Assembly: GCA_002007465.1 (NCBI GenBank) | Contig: LNAC01000036.1 | Location: 6,790,021-6,854,020 of the forward strand | Reading direction: 5' to 3' | Length of the DNA: 64,000 nucleotides | Source of the DNA: Ailurus styani | Lineage: Eukaryota > Chordata > Mammalia > Carnivora > Ailuridae | Shown here: positions 34,790-45,289 of the stretch, piece by piece | Layout of the letters: the number at the start of each line of letters is the position of its first letter | How positions within the stretch are numbered: the stretch's first letter is position 1 | Notes under the pieces: model-generated | The model's input: only the letters and a program-made list of their open reading frames with translations | Databases searched by the model: none | What the model was told of the DNA's origin: nothing | Made by a program: the position numbers and the translations under genes

Positions 34790-36320
34790 GTTGCTGTACG
34801 TAAAATAGACTGAATTAATGGAGATAGGAGAGGTAGTGAGGTGCCCAGATTCAGGAGATAAACACACACATACACATATTTTTCTATGAAATAATTTATA
34901 CACATAGGTTTGTATAAAACAAAGTATATATGCACAAAGAAGTTGAAAGAAGAATAAAGAACAAAACCCATACCCACATTGAAAACTATAAATACCTTTG
35001 CGGGGCCCAAACAGCCAGCTACAATAGTATTCTGCATTCTTTAAGACATAACCACTAACTCAATTGCTATGCTAATAATCCCCTTGCTTTTCTTTACAGT
35101 TTTGCTGCTTCTCTATGTATCTCTAAACAATATGGTGCTGTGTTTTGAGAAACTGAGGGGCAAACACAAGCGTAACAGTGTCAAGGAAAGGGTCATCCTG
35201 CCTCTCCTTCTTGGATGCAGGCTCCCAGGGGCAGGGAAACTGAACAGGGCCTCAGGGACTTGGTCTTGGCATGGTTTGGAGGCTTTCTAAGGGTTCCTGC
35301 TGGGAAGTCAGTGGGCAAGGTCATTGAGCGAGTCCCGAGAGCTGGAGGGTCTGGTAGGGCACGGATGAGTCAGGGGCTGGAAGTCCAGGAGTAGTCAGAG
35401 GAAGTGGGCTGCTCTGTATGTTCAGTTGTAAGCTTCTCCCAGGCTCTTCCAGCTCCCAGGAATAGGGCCAAGCCAAACACTTCTGAAGGGTGAAATGGGC
35501 GTCCTCAGCTGACTGAGGTCAGCAGGGCATAGCTTGGGACTCATCACTACAGGGAGAGGAGGAACTCACCAGCCCACGGTGAAGACAAGCCAAGTGCAGA
35601 GAAGAATCTGGGTATCTTACCGGTATATCCCGTCCCAGAATTGCAAAGGGAGTACCAGGGCAGCAGGGATCTTTGGGATGACAAGGCAGTTTCTTGAGTC
35701 CCACTGCTGCAGTGGGACTGGTGGCTCATCTGGCCCACCTCCCTACAATCCCCGTATCTGGAACTATTACACTTGTATTTGGAAATTGCTTGATGATCTG
35801 TTCTGGTGTGGGTTTATTTTTATTCATCATGCTGGACATTCAGAAGTAACTCATGCCCTCCAATCTTGGGGAAACTTCTTGAATTATTTAGTTCACAGAT
35901 ATATTCTTTTGTTCTTTCTGTTGTCCCTATTGAATATTGGACCTTCTGAATTGTTCCTGGAATTTTTTTTTTACCCTTCCTGTATCTTTGCCTACTTCCT
36001 GAAACATTTTCTCAACTTAATATTCCTACTGAACATTTCTGCTGAATTTTCGTTTCTGCTATCATGTTTTCACTGACTTTTTGTTCTCTTAATTCTATAT
36101 AAATATATTCTATTGCTAATATATATTATACATATGCTAACATACATTTTTTTCCTCTCCTTTTTTCTCTCAGGGATGCAATTCTCATCTCTTTGAAAGC
36201 TTTCGGAAAGATTTCTCCTCTACAGTTTCTCCTTCTTGCTCTTTGTTGTTTGTTAGATTTCTATCTTCTGTGTTAAAAGTTTTCCTCTGATGTCTGGTAG
36301 ACCTTGGCAATGTGCTCCTA
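34790..36320. other. Intergenic, mostly unrecognised; old repeat at 35780-36310
   Basis: 35780-36310 holds T-rich phrases (TCTTGAATTATTTAG, CTATTGAATATTGGACC) that recall an ancient mammalian repeat; family not named. No gene seen. Confidence 0.4.
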
Positions 36321-36725
36321 ATTAAAAATTGGAGGATAAAAAGCTGATGGGTGCAAATGGACATGAGGTTTCTTTTTAGGGTGATATAAATGTTCTAAAA
36401 TTAGATTGTGGTGCTGGGGTGCCTGGGTGGCTCAGTTGGTTAAGCCTCTGACTCTTGATTTCAGCTCAGGTCATGATCTCAGGGTTGTGAGATCGAGCCC
36501 CATGTTGGGCTCCACAATGGGTATGGAGCCTGCTTAAGATGCCTCCTCTCTCTCTGCCTCTCCCCACCCCCCCAAATAATAATAATAATAAAATAAAAAA
36601 TAAAATAAAATTGGATTGCGGTGATGGTTGTGCAACTCCGTAAATATACTAGAGTCTGTTGACTTGTGCATGTTTAATGGGTGGATTTGTAGTATATAAA
36701 TTATATCTCAATAAAGCTTTTTTTT
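36320..36725 (+). mobile_element. L1 3'-end fragment split by SINE
   Basis: GGGTGATATAAATGTTCTAA before and GATGGTTGTGCAACTCCGTA then TATCTCAATAAAGC after the SINE are L1M-type 3' UTR. Confidence 0.75.
36417..36605 (+). mobile_element. CAN SINE inside L1
   Basis: GGGGTGCCTGGGTGGCTCAG head; flanks AAAATTAGATTGTGGTG and AAAATTGGATTGCGGTG. Confidence 0.92.
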
Positions 36726-36784
36726 TTTTAAATAATAGCAAGCTCTCAGTACATAAGTGAGGCTTGATGACTATAGGAAGAGTT

Positions 36785-37012
36785 TTTTCAACCTTGGGAC
36801 TACTGACATTTTGCACCTAATAATTCCTTGCTGTGGGGCGGGAGGTAGGGACTGTCCTTTGTGTTGTGAGCTGTTTAGCAGCATCACTGATATCGACCCA
36901 GCAGAACCCAGTGGGACATACACCCACCATCAAACTGTGACACCAAAAATGTCTCCAGACATCACCAAATGTCCCCTGGGGAGGAAAAATTGCCACCCGC
37001 TGAGAAACACTA
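36785..37012 (-). mobile_element. MER5A (hAT-Charlie) DNA transposon relic
   Basis: GTCTCCAGACATCACCAAAT and TAGCAGCATCACTGATATCG in reverse MER5A order; ends GCTGAGAAACAC. Confidence 0.82.
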
Positions 37013-37083
37013 TGTGGGGGTAATCAGAGTGTGCTGTTTCTTGGGCAACCATCATGAAAATAGCTTTTAAAGTATTTTCTCAG

Positions 37084-37274
37084 GATGCCTGGGTGTAGCA
37101 GTCAGTTAAGCGTTTGCCTTCGGCTCAGGTCATGATCCCAGGGGCCTGGAATCGAGTCCCGCATCAGGGTCCTTGTTGGGCGGGGAGCCTGCTTCTCCCT
37201 CTGCCTCTCCCTGCTTGTGCACTCTCTCTCTCTCACACACACAAATACATAAATAAAATTTTTTTTAAATAAAT
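37084..37274 (+). mobile_element. CAN SINE
   Basis: GATGCCTGGGTGTAGCAGTC head (box A region altered); exact 15-bp flanks AAAGTATTTTCTCAG at 37069-37083 and 37275-37289. Confidence 0.93.
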
Positions 37275-37628
37275 AAAGTATTTTCTCAGTTTCCAGTGAA
37301 TCATCTTTTCATCTCCTGCTGCAAAATATAAGTCTGGATGCCAGAATTCTGGGAGGGAGCCGACTAGGGGAAAGTGGCTCAGGATATTAAGCTTTAGTGT
37401 CATTCACTTACTCCTTTTGGTTCCATATGGTGGCGACATCCGTGCCTGTGCCCGGGGACCCCCAGTGCAGAAACAGCTTTGTATGTAATAGACCTCCAGA
37501 CTTCTGCAAAGATAGGAGAGGGACAGTCAGTGGCTATGAGTGGGGAAGGGGTTCTAAGACTTTTACTTTTTCTCTTAATAGTCGCTCTTTTATCCTTAGT
37601 TGTAGATGAATTCAGTTTGCTAATTCTT

Positions 37629-37839
37629 TTTTTTTTTTAAAGATTTTATTTATTTATTTGACACAGAGAGAGAGATTACAAGTAGGCAGAGAGGCAGGCA
37701 GAGAGACAGGGAGAGGGGGAAGCAGGCTCCCTGCTGAGCAGAGAGCCCGATGCGGGCCTCGATCCCAGGATCCCAGGACGCTGAGACATGACCTGAACCA
37801 AAAGCAGAGGCTTTAACCCACTGAGCCACCCAGGCGCCC
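37629..37839 (-). mobile_element. CAN SINE, young subfamily
   Basis: Exact 16-bp flanks CAGTTTGCTAATTCTT at 37613-37628 and 37840-37855; contains GAGGCAGGCAGAGAGACAGG. Confidence 0.95.
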
Positions 37840-37899
37840 CAGTTTGCTAATTCTTAAACCTTTTCAGGATATAGAAATGTAACTTGGATTAGTTCTCAG

Positions 37900-38150
37900 C
37901 TTTCCTTTCTCTTTTCTCTCTTTTCCCTTCCCTCCCCTNNNNNNNNNNNNNNNNNNNNNNNNNNNNNNNNNNNNNNNNNNNNNNNNNNNNNNNNNNNNNN
38001 NNNNNNNNNNNNNNNNNNNNNNNNCCCCCACCCCGCCTCCCTTCCCCCTCCCTCCCCACCTTCCTCCCTCCCTCCTTCTCTCTTTTTCTTTCTCTTTCTT
38101 TTCTCTTGCTCTCTTTTCTCTTTTTCTTTTTCTTTCCTGAAGATCAGATT
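37900..38150. repeat. Pyrimidine-rich low-complexity tract with assembly gap
   Basis: CTTTCCTTTCTC and CCTCCCTCCC runs surround 86 N bases at 37939-38024. The ORF spanning the Ns is an artefact. Confidence 0.95.
37939..38024. other. Assembly gap (86 N)
   Basis: Run of N within a C/T-only region; the true length and content are unknown. Confidence 0.99.
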
Positions 38151-38370
38151 AGCTTTCCTAAGCAATGCATGAATCTGGCAGCCTCCCATATAGCAAACAG
38201 AAAGGAATTCCCAGTTTTCAGCTTTTCCTACTCTCAATTTAGGATTTAGCTTTTTTGGAGACTTGCGTCAGTTTTCAGTGGTCTGCTTCAGTTTCTGAAA
38301 TTTTGCAACTGCCCCCCCCTTCCCCCATTCTCCCTGTACTATGGGTTTGTCATTTAAAAGAATTTCCTTA

Positions 38371-38590
38371 GGGCACCTGGGTGACTCAGTCAGTTAAGCA
38401 TCTGCCTTCAGCTCAGGTCATGATCTCAGAGTCCTGGGATCAAGTGTGAGCAGGCTCCCTGCACAGTGGGGAGCCTTCTTCTCTCTCCCCCTCTGCCCTC
38501 CCCCACTTCCCCCCTGCTCATCCTCCAGCTCTCTCTCTTTTACTCTCTTGTGTTCTCTCTCAAATAAGTAAAATCTTTTTAAAAATTTAA
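38371..38590 (+). mobile_element. CAN SINE
   Basis: GGGCACCTGGGTGACTCAGT head, shortened box B region; flanks AAAAGAATTTCC / AAAAGAATTCCC. Confidence 0.9.
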
Positions 38591-38689
38591 AAATCAGTAA
38601 AAGAATTCCCTTTACTGCAACTTAGTGGATTTTGTGAGAATGCAAAATTATATGCATATGTTGAATTCATTCTCTTAACCTAGAAAATG

Positions 38690-38900
38690 GAAATACTGAA
38701 CAGGATTTGTTGATGGATTGGACACGAGGGGTGGGGCAGGCGGTTGTCAAGGATGACACATGTTAGGTCTGAACAACTCAAAGTATGGAGAGGAGTAATC
38801 AGGAGTCTAGGTTTGGACATGTTAAATTTGAGATACCTTTTGGACAAGCAAATGGAGGTGTCATGTAGCAAATCCGATATTCTAGGCAGGGGTTGAAGTG
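38690..38900 (+). repeat. Ancient repeat, unassigned
   Basis: TTGGACATGTTAAATTTGAG and GGACAAGCAAATGGAGGTGT; probably the same family as 34230-34570. Confidence 0.45.
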
Positions 38901-39254
38901 GCGGTCAGGGAGGAGATGTAAATTTCCTGATCTCACCTTGGAAGTAAACGCACAGGGGAGGAAAAGAGGCTCCAGAACTCTTGCTTTTCTTCTTGGTTCC
39001 CAGGGCCTGCTCTTAAGTAGCCGGAACTGCTGGGCAGTCTAAGCCTCAAGGATCAGCAAAAGGTGTAGGTGGAGGGAGCACTGGTTTCCGCAATCTCAGG
39101 AGCTCTGTCGGTGTGAGATAGGATGGGGGGAAACGATTTAGTATATTGAGGTTAAAATTAAAAAGATTTTACACTGAGTTTGTAAATTTCACCTTCTGTG
39201 TTTTAAAACAAACTTATTAAGACACAATCCACGTACCATACAATCCGCCCCTTT

Positions 39255-39300
39255 ATTTATTTATTTATTTATTTAATTTATTTATTTATTTATTTATTTT
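39255..39300 (-). repeat. (TTTA)n block, possible tail-only retroposon
   Basis: A TTTA array lies exactly between CAATCCGCCCCTTTA (39241) and CAATTCACCCCTTTA (39303), which look like a target duplication. See findings. Confidence 0.6.
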
Positions 39301-39341
39301 ACAATTCACCCCTTTAAAGTAAACAATTCAGTAGTTTTTGT

Positions 39342-39524
39342 TGTTGTTTTTTTTTTTTAGATTTTTAACTCATTGATTTGATAGAGAGAGACACAGCAAG
39401 AGAGGAACACAAGCAGGGGGAGTGGGAGAGGGAGACACAGGCTTCCTGCCAAGTAGGGAGCCAGGCACGGGGCTGATCCCAGGACCCTGGCAAACACTCA
39501 AAGACTGAGCCACCCAAGCACCCC
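39342..39524 (-). mobile_element. CAN SINE inside L1
   Basis: Flanks CAATTCAGTAGTTTTT at 39325-39340 and 39525-39540; head CCACCCAAGCACCCC. Confidence 0.9.
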
Positions 39525-39841
39525 CAATTCAGTAGTTTTTAGTATATTCATATTTAAGCAACAACCCCAAATCTGTTCTTGGAATATTTGCATCATTTCA
39601 TTAAAAAAACAAACCAAAAACCCCAACCCATACCCAGTAGGAGTCCAACACTCTGAGCCCTGGGCAACCATGAAATCTACTTTCCATCTATACAGAAAAT
39701 TTGCCTGTTCAGGGCATTTCATATAAATAGAATCATACAATGTGTGATCTTTGCTGACTGGCTTCTTTCACTTAACATAATATTTTCAAGGATTATCCAT
39801 GTTGGAGCATGTATTATATTTCATGCCTTTTATGATTTTAA

Positions 39842-40030
39842 AAAAATTTTTAAAGATTTTATTTTATTTATTTGACAAAGCACAAGCAGGTGGAGCAACA
39901 GGCAGAGGAACAGGGAGAAGTAGGCTCCCTGCTGAGCAGGGAGTCCGATGTGGGGCTTGATCCCAGGACCCTGGAATCATGACCTGAACCAAAGGCAGAT
40001 GCTTAACCGACTGAGCCACCCAGGTGTCCC
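39842..40030 (-). mobile_element. CAN SINE inside L1
   Basis: Flanks TTCATGCCTTTTATGA and TTCATGCCTTTTAATT; head CCACCCAGGTGTCCC. Confidence 0.9.
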
Positions 40031-41064
40031 TACTTCATGCCTTTTAATTGGTGAATAATATTCTATTATATGGCTATATCACATTTTATTTATCCATTTA
40101 TCAGTTGATGGACATTTGGGCTCTTTTTATTTAGGGGCTATTATGAATAACACTAATGTGAATATTTGTTTACAAGTTTTTGTGTGGGCATATATTTTCA
40201 TTTCTTTGGGACTGTAATTAGGAGTAGAATCACTGAGCTGTACAGCAATACCACCAGGAATTGCAAAACTGTGTTCCAAAATTGTCACACCATTGTATAT
40301 TCTTTCCAGCCATTTATGAAGGTTCTCATTTCTCCACATCTTTGTTAACACTTGTTATCATCTGTCTTTTTGATTCTGTCCATCCTCAAGGGTATGAAGT
40401 TCTAGCTCTTTTTAATTTTGATTGGGATTTATCTGATGGATAATAATATTGAGCATCTTCTCATGTGCTTATTAGCCATATGTATATCTTCCTTAGAGAA
40501 ATGTCTATTCAAATCTTTTGCCCATTTTACAACTGGGTTTTTGTCTCCATTGCTGGGTTATAAGAGTTCTTCATATTTTCTTATACAAGGTCTTTATCAA
40601 ATACATGATTTGCAATATTTCCCTCAGTTCTGTGGGTTGTCTTTTCACTTTCTTGAAGGTACCCTCTGAAGAACTAAAGATTTTCATTTGGATAAAGTCC
40701 AGTCTATTTTCTCTTTAAGTTTTTGCTTAACCTAAGATCACAAAGATTTGTACCCATGTTTTCTTCTAAGGGTTTTATTTTTTACATTTAGGTCTGTGTC
40801 TATTCTGAGTTAATTTTTGTGTGTGGTATAGGGAAAGGGTACAACTTTATTCTTTCGTATATAGAGATACAGTTGTTCTGAATATCCTTCCCCCCACTGA
40901 ATTGTTTTAGCACCCTTTTGAAAAAAGCAACTGACCTTAAGTGTAAGGGTTTATTTCTAAATTCTCATTTCTGTTCCATTGATCCTTATGCCTATCTCAA
41001 CTTCTATACCACACTGTCTTGAAGTTTTGAAATTAAGAAATATGAGTCCTCCAACTTTGTTCTT

Positions 41065-41273
41065 TTTTTTTTTTTTTTAAAGATTTTATTTATTCATTTG
41101 ACACAGAGAAAGAGATTACAAGTAGGCAGAAAGGCAGGAGAGAGAGAGGAGAGAGGAGGAAGCAGGCTCCCTGCTGAGCAGAGAGCCCGATGCGGGCCTC
41201 GATCCCAGGACCCTGGGATCATGACCTGAGCCGAAGGCAGCGGCTTTAACCCACTGAGCCACCCAGGCGCCCA
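41065..41273 (-). mobile_element. CAN SINE, young, inserted in an older SINE tail
   Basis: Poly(T) then AAAGATTTTATTTATTCATT; head CCACCCAGGCGCCC. Sits on the T run of the SINE at 41280-41484, giving two tandem SINEs. Confidence 0.92.
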
Positions 41274-41279
41274 TGTTCT

Positions 41280-41484
41280 TTTTTTTTTTTTAAGATTTTA
41301 TTTATTTATTTGACAGAGAGAGATACAGCAATAGATACTTGCAGCACAAGCAGGGGGAGTGAGAGGGGGAGAAGCAGGCTTCCCAAGGAACAGAGAGCCT
41401 GATGCGGGGCTTGATCCCAGGACCCTGGGATCACAACCTGAGCCAAAGGCAGTTGCTTAATCAACTGAACTACCCAGGAGCCCC
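41280..41484 (-). mobile_element. CAN SINE, older member of the nested pair
   Basis: The outer flanks CCTCCAACTTTGTTCTT occur at 41048-41064 and 41484-41500, enclosing both SINEs. Confidence 0.92.
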
Positions 41485-41518
41485 CTCCAACTTTGTTCTT
41501 AAAAAAGAATCGTTTTGG

Positions 41519-41708
41519 GCCTCCTGGGTGGCTCAGTTGGTTAAACGTCTGCCTTTGGTTCAGGTCATGATCCAGATATCCCAGAATCAAGCCCCAGGTT
41601 AGTCTTCCTGTTCAGCAGGGAGTCTGCTTGTCCCTCTCCCTCTGCCCCTCCCTGCCACTTGTGCTCTCTCTCTCTCATAAATACATACATACATACATAC
41701 CTTAAAAA
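41519..41708 (+). mobile_element. CAN SINE inside L1
   Basis: GGGCCTCCTGGGTGGCTCAG head; (CATA)n in tail; flanks AAAAAAGAAT. Confidence 0.9.
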
Positions 41709-42287
41709 AAAAAGAATAATTTTGCCTCTTCTGAGTCCTTGCATTTCTATATGAATTTTGGGATCCAGTTGTCAATTTCTGTAAAGAAGCCAGCTGGGGT
41801 TGTTGATAGGCACTGCACACAATCCGTAGATCACTTTGGGGATTCTTGTCATTTATTTAGTCCTCTTGAATTTCTTTCAATGATGTTGTGTAGTTTTCAG
41901 TGTACAGGTTTTGCACTTCTTTTGTTAAACTTATTTTTGAGTATTTATTTTTTATGCTTTCCTAAATTTGTTTTCTTAACTTCATTTACCGATTATTTTT
42001 GCCTGTGTACAGAAATCCAACTGATTTTTCTATATTGAACTTATACCCTGCAGCCTTGCTGAGATTATTAGTTCTAATGGCTGTTTGTTTTTTAGTGAAT
42101 TTCTTAGGATTTTCTATTTACAAGACCATGTCATCTGCAAATAGTTTTACTTCTTGCTTCCCAGTCTGGATGCCTTTTTCTCCTTTTCTTGCCTATCGCC
42201 CTGAATAGAACCTCCAGAACAATGTTCGATAAAGTGCCAGGAGTGGACACCCTGGTCTTGTTTTGACTTAGAAGATATTCATTGTTA

Positions 42288-42446
42288 GGGTGCCTTGGTG
42301 GTTCAGTCGTTTAAGTGACTGACTCTTGATTTTGGCTCAGGTCATGATCTCAGGGTCGTGAGATCAAGCCCGACTTTGGGCTTTGTGAGTGGAGCCTGCT
42401 GGAGATTCTTTCTCCCTCTTCCCCCTCATTTATTCTCTCTCTCTTA
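42288..42446 (+). mobile_element. CAN SINE, diverged, inside L1
   Basis: GGGTGCCTTGGTGGTTCAGT head; TCTCTCTCTTAAAAAG end. Confidence 0.85.
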
Positions 42447-42587
42447 AAAAGTAATTCAGTTTCTTTTAAGTATGATGTTAGTTATGGATATATTATAGAT
42501 GCCCTTTATCAGGTTGAGGAAGTTCTCTTCTATCCCTACGCTTTTTGTTTTTAAATCATGAAATGGTGTTGAATCTATAAAATTTTT

Positions 42588-42742
42588 TTAGGTTTTATTT
42601 AAGTTCATGTTAGTTAACACATAGTGTATTATTAGCTCTAGAGGTACAATTTGGTGATTCATCACTTGCATTTAACACCCAGTGCTCCTTACGAGTGCCC
42701 TCCTTAATACCCATCACCCTTTCACTCCATTGCCCACCCACT
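42588..42742 (-). mobile_element. Carnivore L1 3' UTR inserted in the older L1
   Basis: AACACCCAGTGCTCCTTACG and CATCACCCTTTCACTCCATT, reverse of the younger L1 3' end. Host L1 resumes with TTTTTTTCTGCATCTATTGA. Confidence 0.8.
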
Positions 42743-43859
42743 TCCCTTTGAAATGGTTTTTTTTCTGCATCTATTGAGATAATTATGTGGTTCCCCCCTT
42801 TTTCTCTGTTAATAGTACACTGGTTGTTTCTTGTCTGTTGAAGCAATTTTGCAATCCTGGGATAAATCCAACTTGATCAGGGTGTATAATACTTTTCATA
42901 TGTTGCGGATTCAGTTTGCTACCAATTTGCTGAAAATTTTTGCATTTTATAGTCGTAAGGGCTATCAATCGGCAGTTTCCTTGTGGTGTCTTTGGCTTTG
43001 GTATCAGGATAATACTGGCCTCATAAAACAAATTGGGGAATATTTCCTCTTCCATTTTTGAAAGCACGTGTGGGAATAGGCGCTCTTTTTTCTTCTCCCC
43101 TCAGTGAAGTCACCTCATCCAGGGATTTTATCATGTTTTTTGTTGCTGTTAGTAATTTACTCAGTACTTTATTATACTCTCTATTTTGTTATAGTCTCTA
43201 TTTTTTCTTGATTCAGTGTCACTAGTGTGTGCCTCAGAATTTGCCATTTCATCTAGTTTTATCTAATTTATTGGCATACAATTATTCATAAGGTTCCTTC
43301 TGTATGATCCTTGTTATTTCTGTAGGGATGGTAGGAATGTCCCCTTTCATTTTTGAATCTAGTAATTTGAAGTTGCTGCTTTTTTTTTTTTCTTCCTGAT
43401 CATTCTAGCTGGAGGGTTTTCAATTTTGTTGGTTTTTTGAAGACCTACCTTTTGGTTTTATAAATTTCCTCTACTTTCCCCTTCATTAATCAGGCACAAA
43501 TCTTAATTTACTAACTTCTTACTTTGGGTTTAATTATATCTTTTCCTAGTTTCTTAAAGAAGAAAGTTACATCGATTTGAATTTTTTTTTCTTGATGTGG
43601 ATGCTTAGACTTCTAAATTTCCTTTTATGTACCACCTTGGCTATATCCCATATGTTTTAGTATGTTGTGTATTTGCTTTCATTCATCTCAAATTATTTTC
43701 TGACTTCCTATGAGATTAAGATTTCTAGGACTCATAGGTTATTTATGAGTGGGTTGTTTCATTTCCACATATTTGTGAATATCCATGCTTTGTAACTGAT
43801 TTCAAACTTCATTCCATTGTGGCTGGAGAACATACTTAGTATGGATAAATCTTTTAAAG

Positions 43860-44043
43860 ATTTTATTTATTTATTTCACAGAGGGAGAGAGATCACAAGG
43901 AGGCAGAGAGGCAGGCAGAGAGAGAGGGGGAAGCAGGCTCCCTGCTGAGCAGAGAGCCCGATGCGGGCCTGGATCCCAGGACCCTGAGATCATGACCTGA
44001 GCCGAAAGCAGAGGCTTTAACCCACTGAGCCACCCAGGCGCCC
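43860..44043 (-). mobile_element. CAN SINE, very young-looking
   Basis: Exact 18-bp flanks TGGATAAATCTTTTAAAG at 43842-43859 and 44044-44061. Body nearly identical to 45733-45921. Confidence 0.95.
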
Positions 44044-44734
44044 TGGATAAATCTTTTAAAGTTGGAGACTTGGTTCATGGTCTGTTCTGGAGAATGGTCT
44101 TGTGTGCCCTAGAATTTTTTTTTTTTTTGCTCTTATTTTCGTGGTGTGTTCAACAAATGCTTCTTAGGTCCATTTGGTTTATAGTGTTGTTTGGGCTTCT
44201 GTTTTCTTGCTGACCATTTGCCTACTTGTTCTATCCATTATTGAAAGTGAGATATTGAAGTCTCCAAGCATTGTCATTGGGTTTCAATTTTGTTAGTTTT
44301 TGCTGCATGTGTTTTGTGGCTCTGTTGTTAGGTGCCTATGTAAGTGTTATATTTTCCTGATAGAATGAGCCTTATAACATTATAAAATATTCTCATTAAT
44401 TTCTAGCAACATTTGTTTGCTTTAAAGTTAATCTTTTATTAGTATAGCCTCTCCAGTTTTCTTACTTACTGTTTACATGATATATCATCGATATATCATG
44501 CATATTTATGATAGATACGATCTGAATAATTCAAATATCTAAATAATTCACATACATGTACATGAATTATTTAGTTATGATTAATGAAGGCATGTCAAAT
44601 CAGTGGAGACATTATATACTAAATAATGCTGGGATACTGCATAATTATAAAAAATTTCAAATCAGGATTCTTATACTATATGTATATTAACAAATTTTAA
44701 ATCAACAAAGGCACTATTTTTTTTACCTTTTTCT

Positions 44735-45245
44735 AAATGATTTTTATTATTATTATTATTATTTTCCCCAGGGGTACAGGTCTGTGAATCATCAGGCTTA
44801 CACCTTTCACAGCATTCACCATAGCACAAACCCTCCCCAATGTCCATAACCCATCCACCCTATCCCTACCCTCCCACCCCCCAGTAACCCTCAGTTTGTT
44901 TTGTGAGATTAGGAGTCTCTTATGGTTTGTCTCCTTCCCCATCCCATCTTGTTTCATTATATTTCCCTCCCTACCCCCCACGACTCCCCACCCTGCCCCT
45001 CAAGTTCCTCATATCAGAGAGATCATATGATAATTGTCTTTCTCTGACTTATTTCGCTCAGCTTAATACCTTCTAGTTCCATCCACGTCGTTGCAAATGG
45101 CAAGATTTCATTTCTTTGGATAGCTGCATAGTATTCCATTGTATATATATACATTTTCTTTATCCATTCATCTGTTGATGGACATCTAGGTTCTTTCCAT
45201 AGTTTGGCTATTGTGGACATTGCTGCTATAAACATTCGGGTGCAT
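44735..45245 (-). mobile_element. Carnivore L1 ORF2 end and 3' UTR
   Basis: The minus frame encodes FIAAMSTIAKLWKEPRCPST, then KKMYIYTMEYYAAIQRNEIL, the L1 ORF2 C terminus; the 3' UTR ends in (ATT)n at 44744-44762. 5'-truncated. Confidence 0.92.
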
Positions 45246-45289
45246 GAAAGGCACTAAATATTAAAAAAAGAGTAAACATGTATAGAATT

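Larger units (their letters stand above)
39165..44485 (-). mobile_element. Long L1 relic (3' UTR to ORF2), with nested insertions
   Basis: Reading right to left, minus-strand frames give L1 ORF2 blocks such as FPNLFYEASIILIPKPKTPQ, then IHPDQVGFIPG (43060-42880), and then the ORF2 tail and a long 3' UTR to about 39165. Frameshifts and stops throughout; not functional. Six SINEs, a second L1 3' end and an A-tail-only insertion sit inside, so the original element is old. Confidence 0.9.

Noticed and set aside
37896..38237. 113-codon frame across the N gap
   Set aside because: Built from low-complexity Glu/Lys/Gly codons and unknown bases.
42783..43067. 94-codon frame with reverse-transcriptase-like motifs as a possible domesticated gene
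   Set aside because: It is a fragment of L1 ORF2, with frameshifts on both sides and several nested SINEs.
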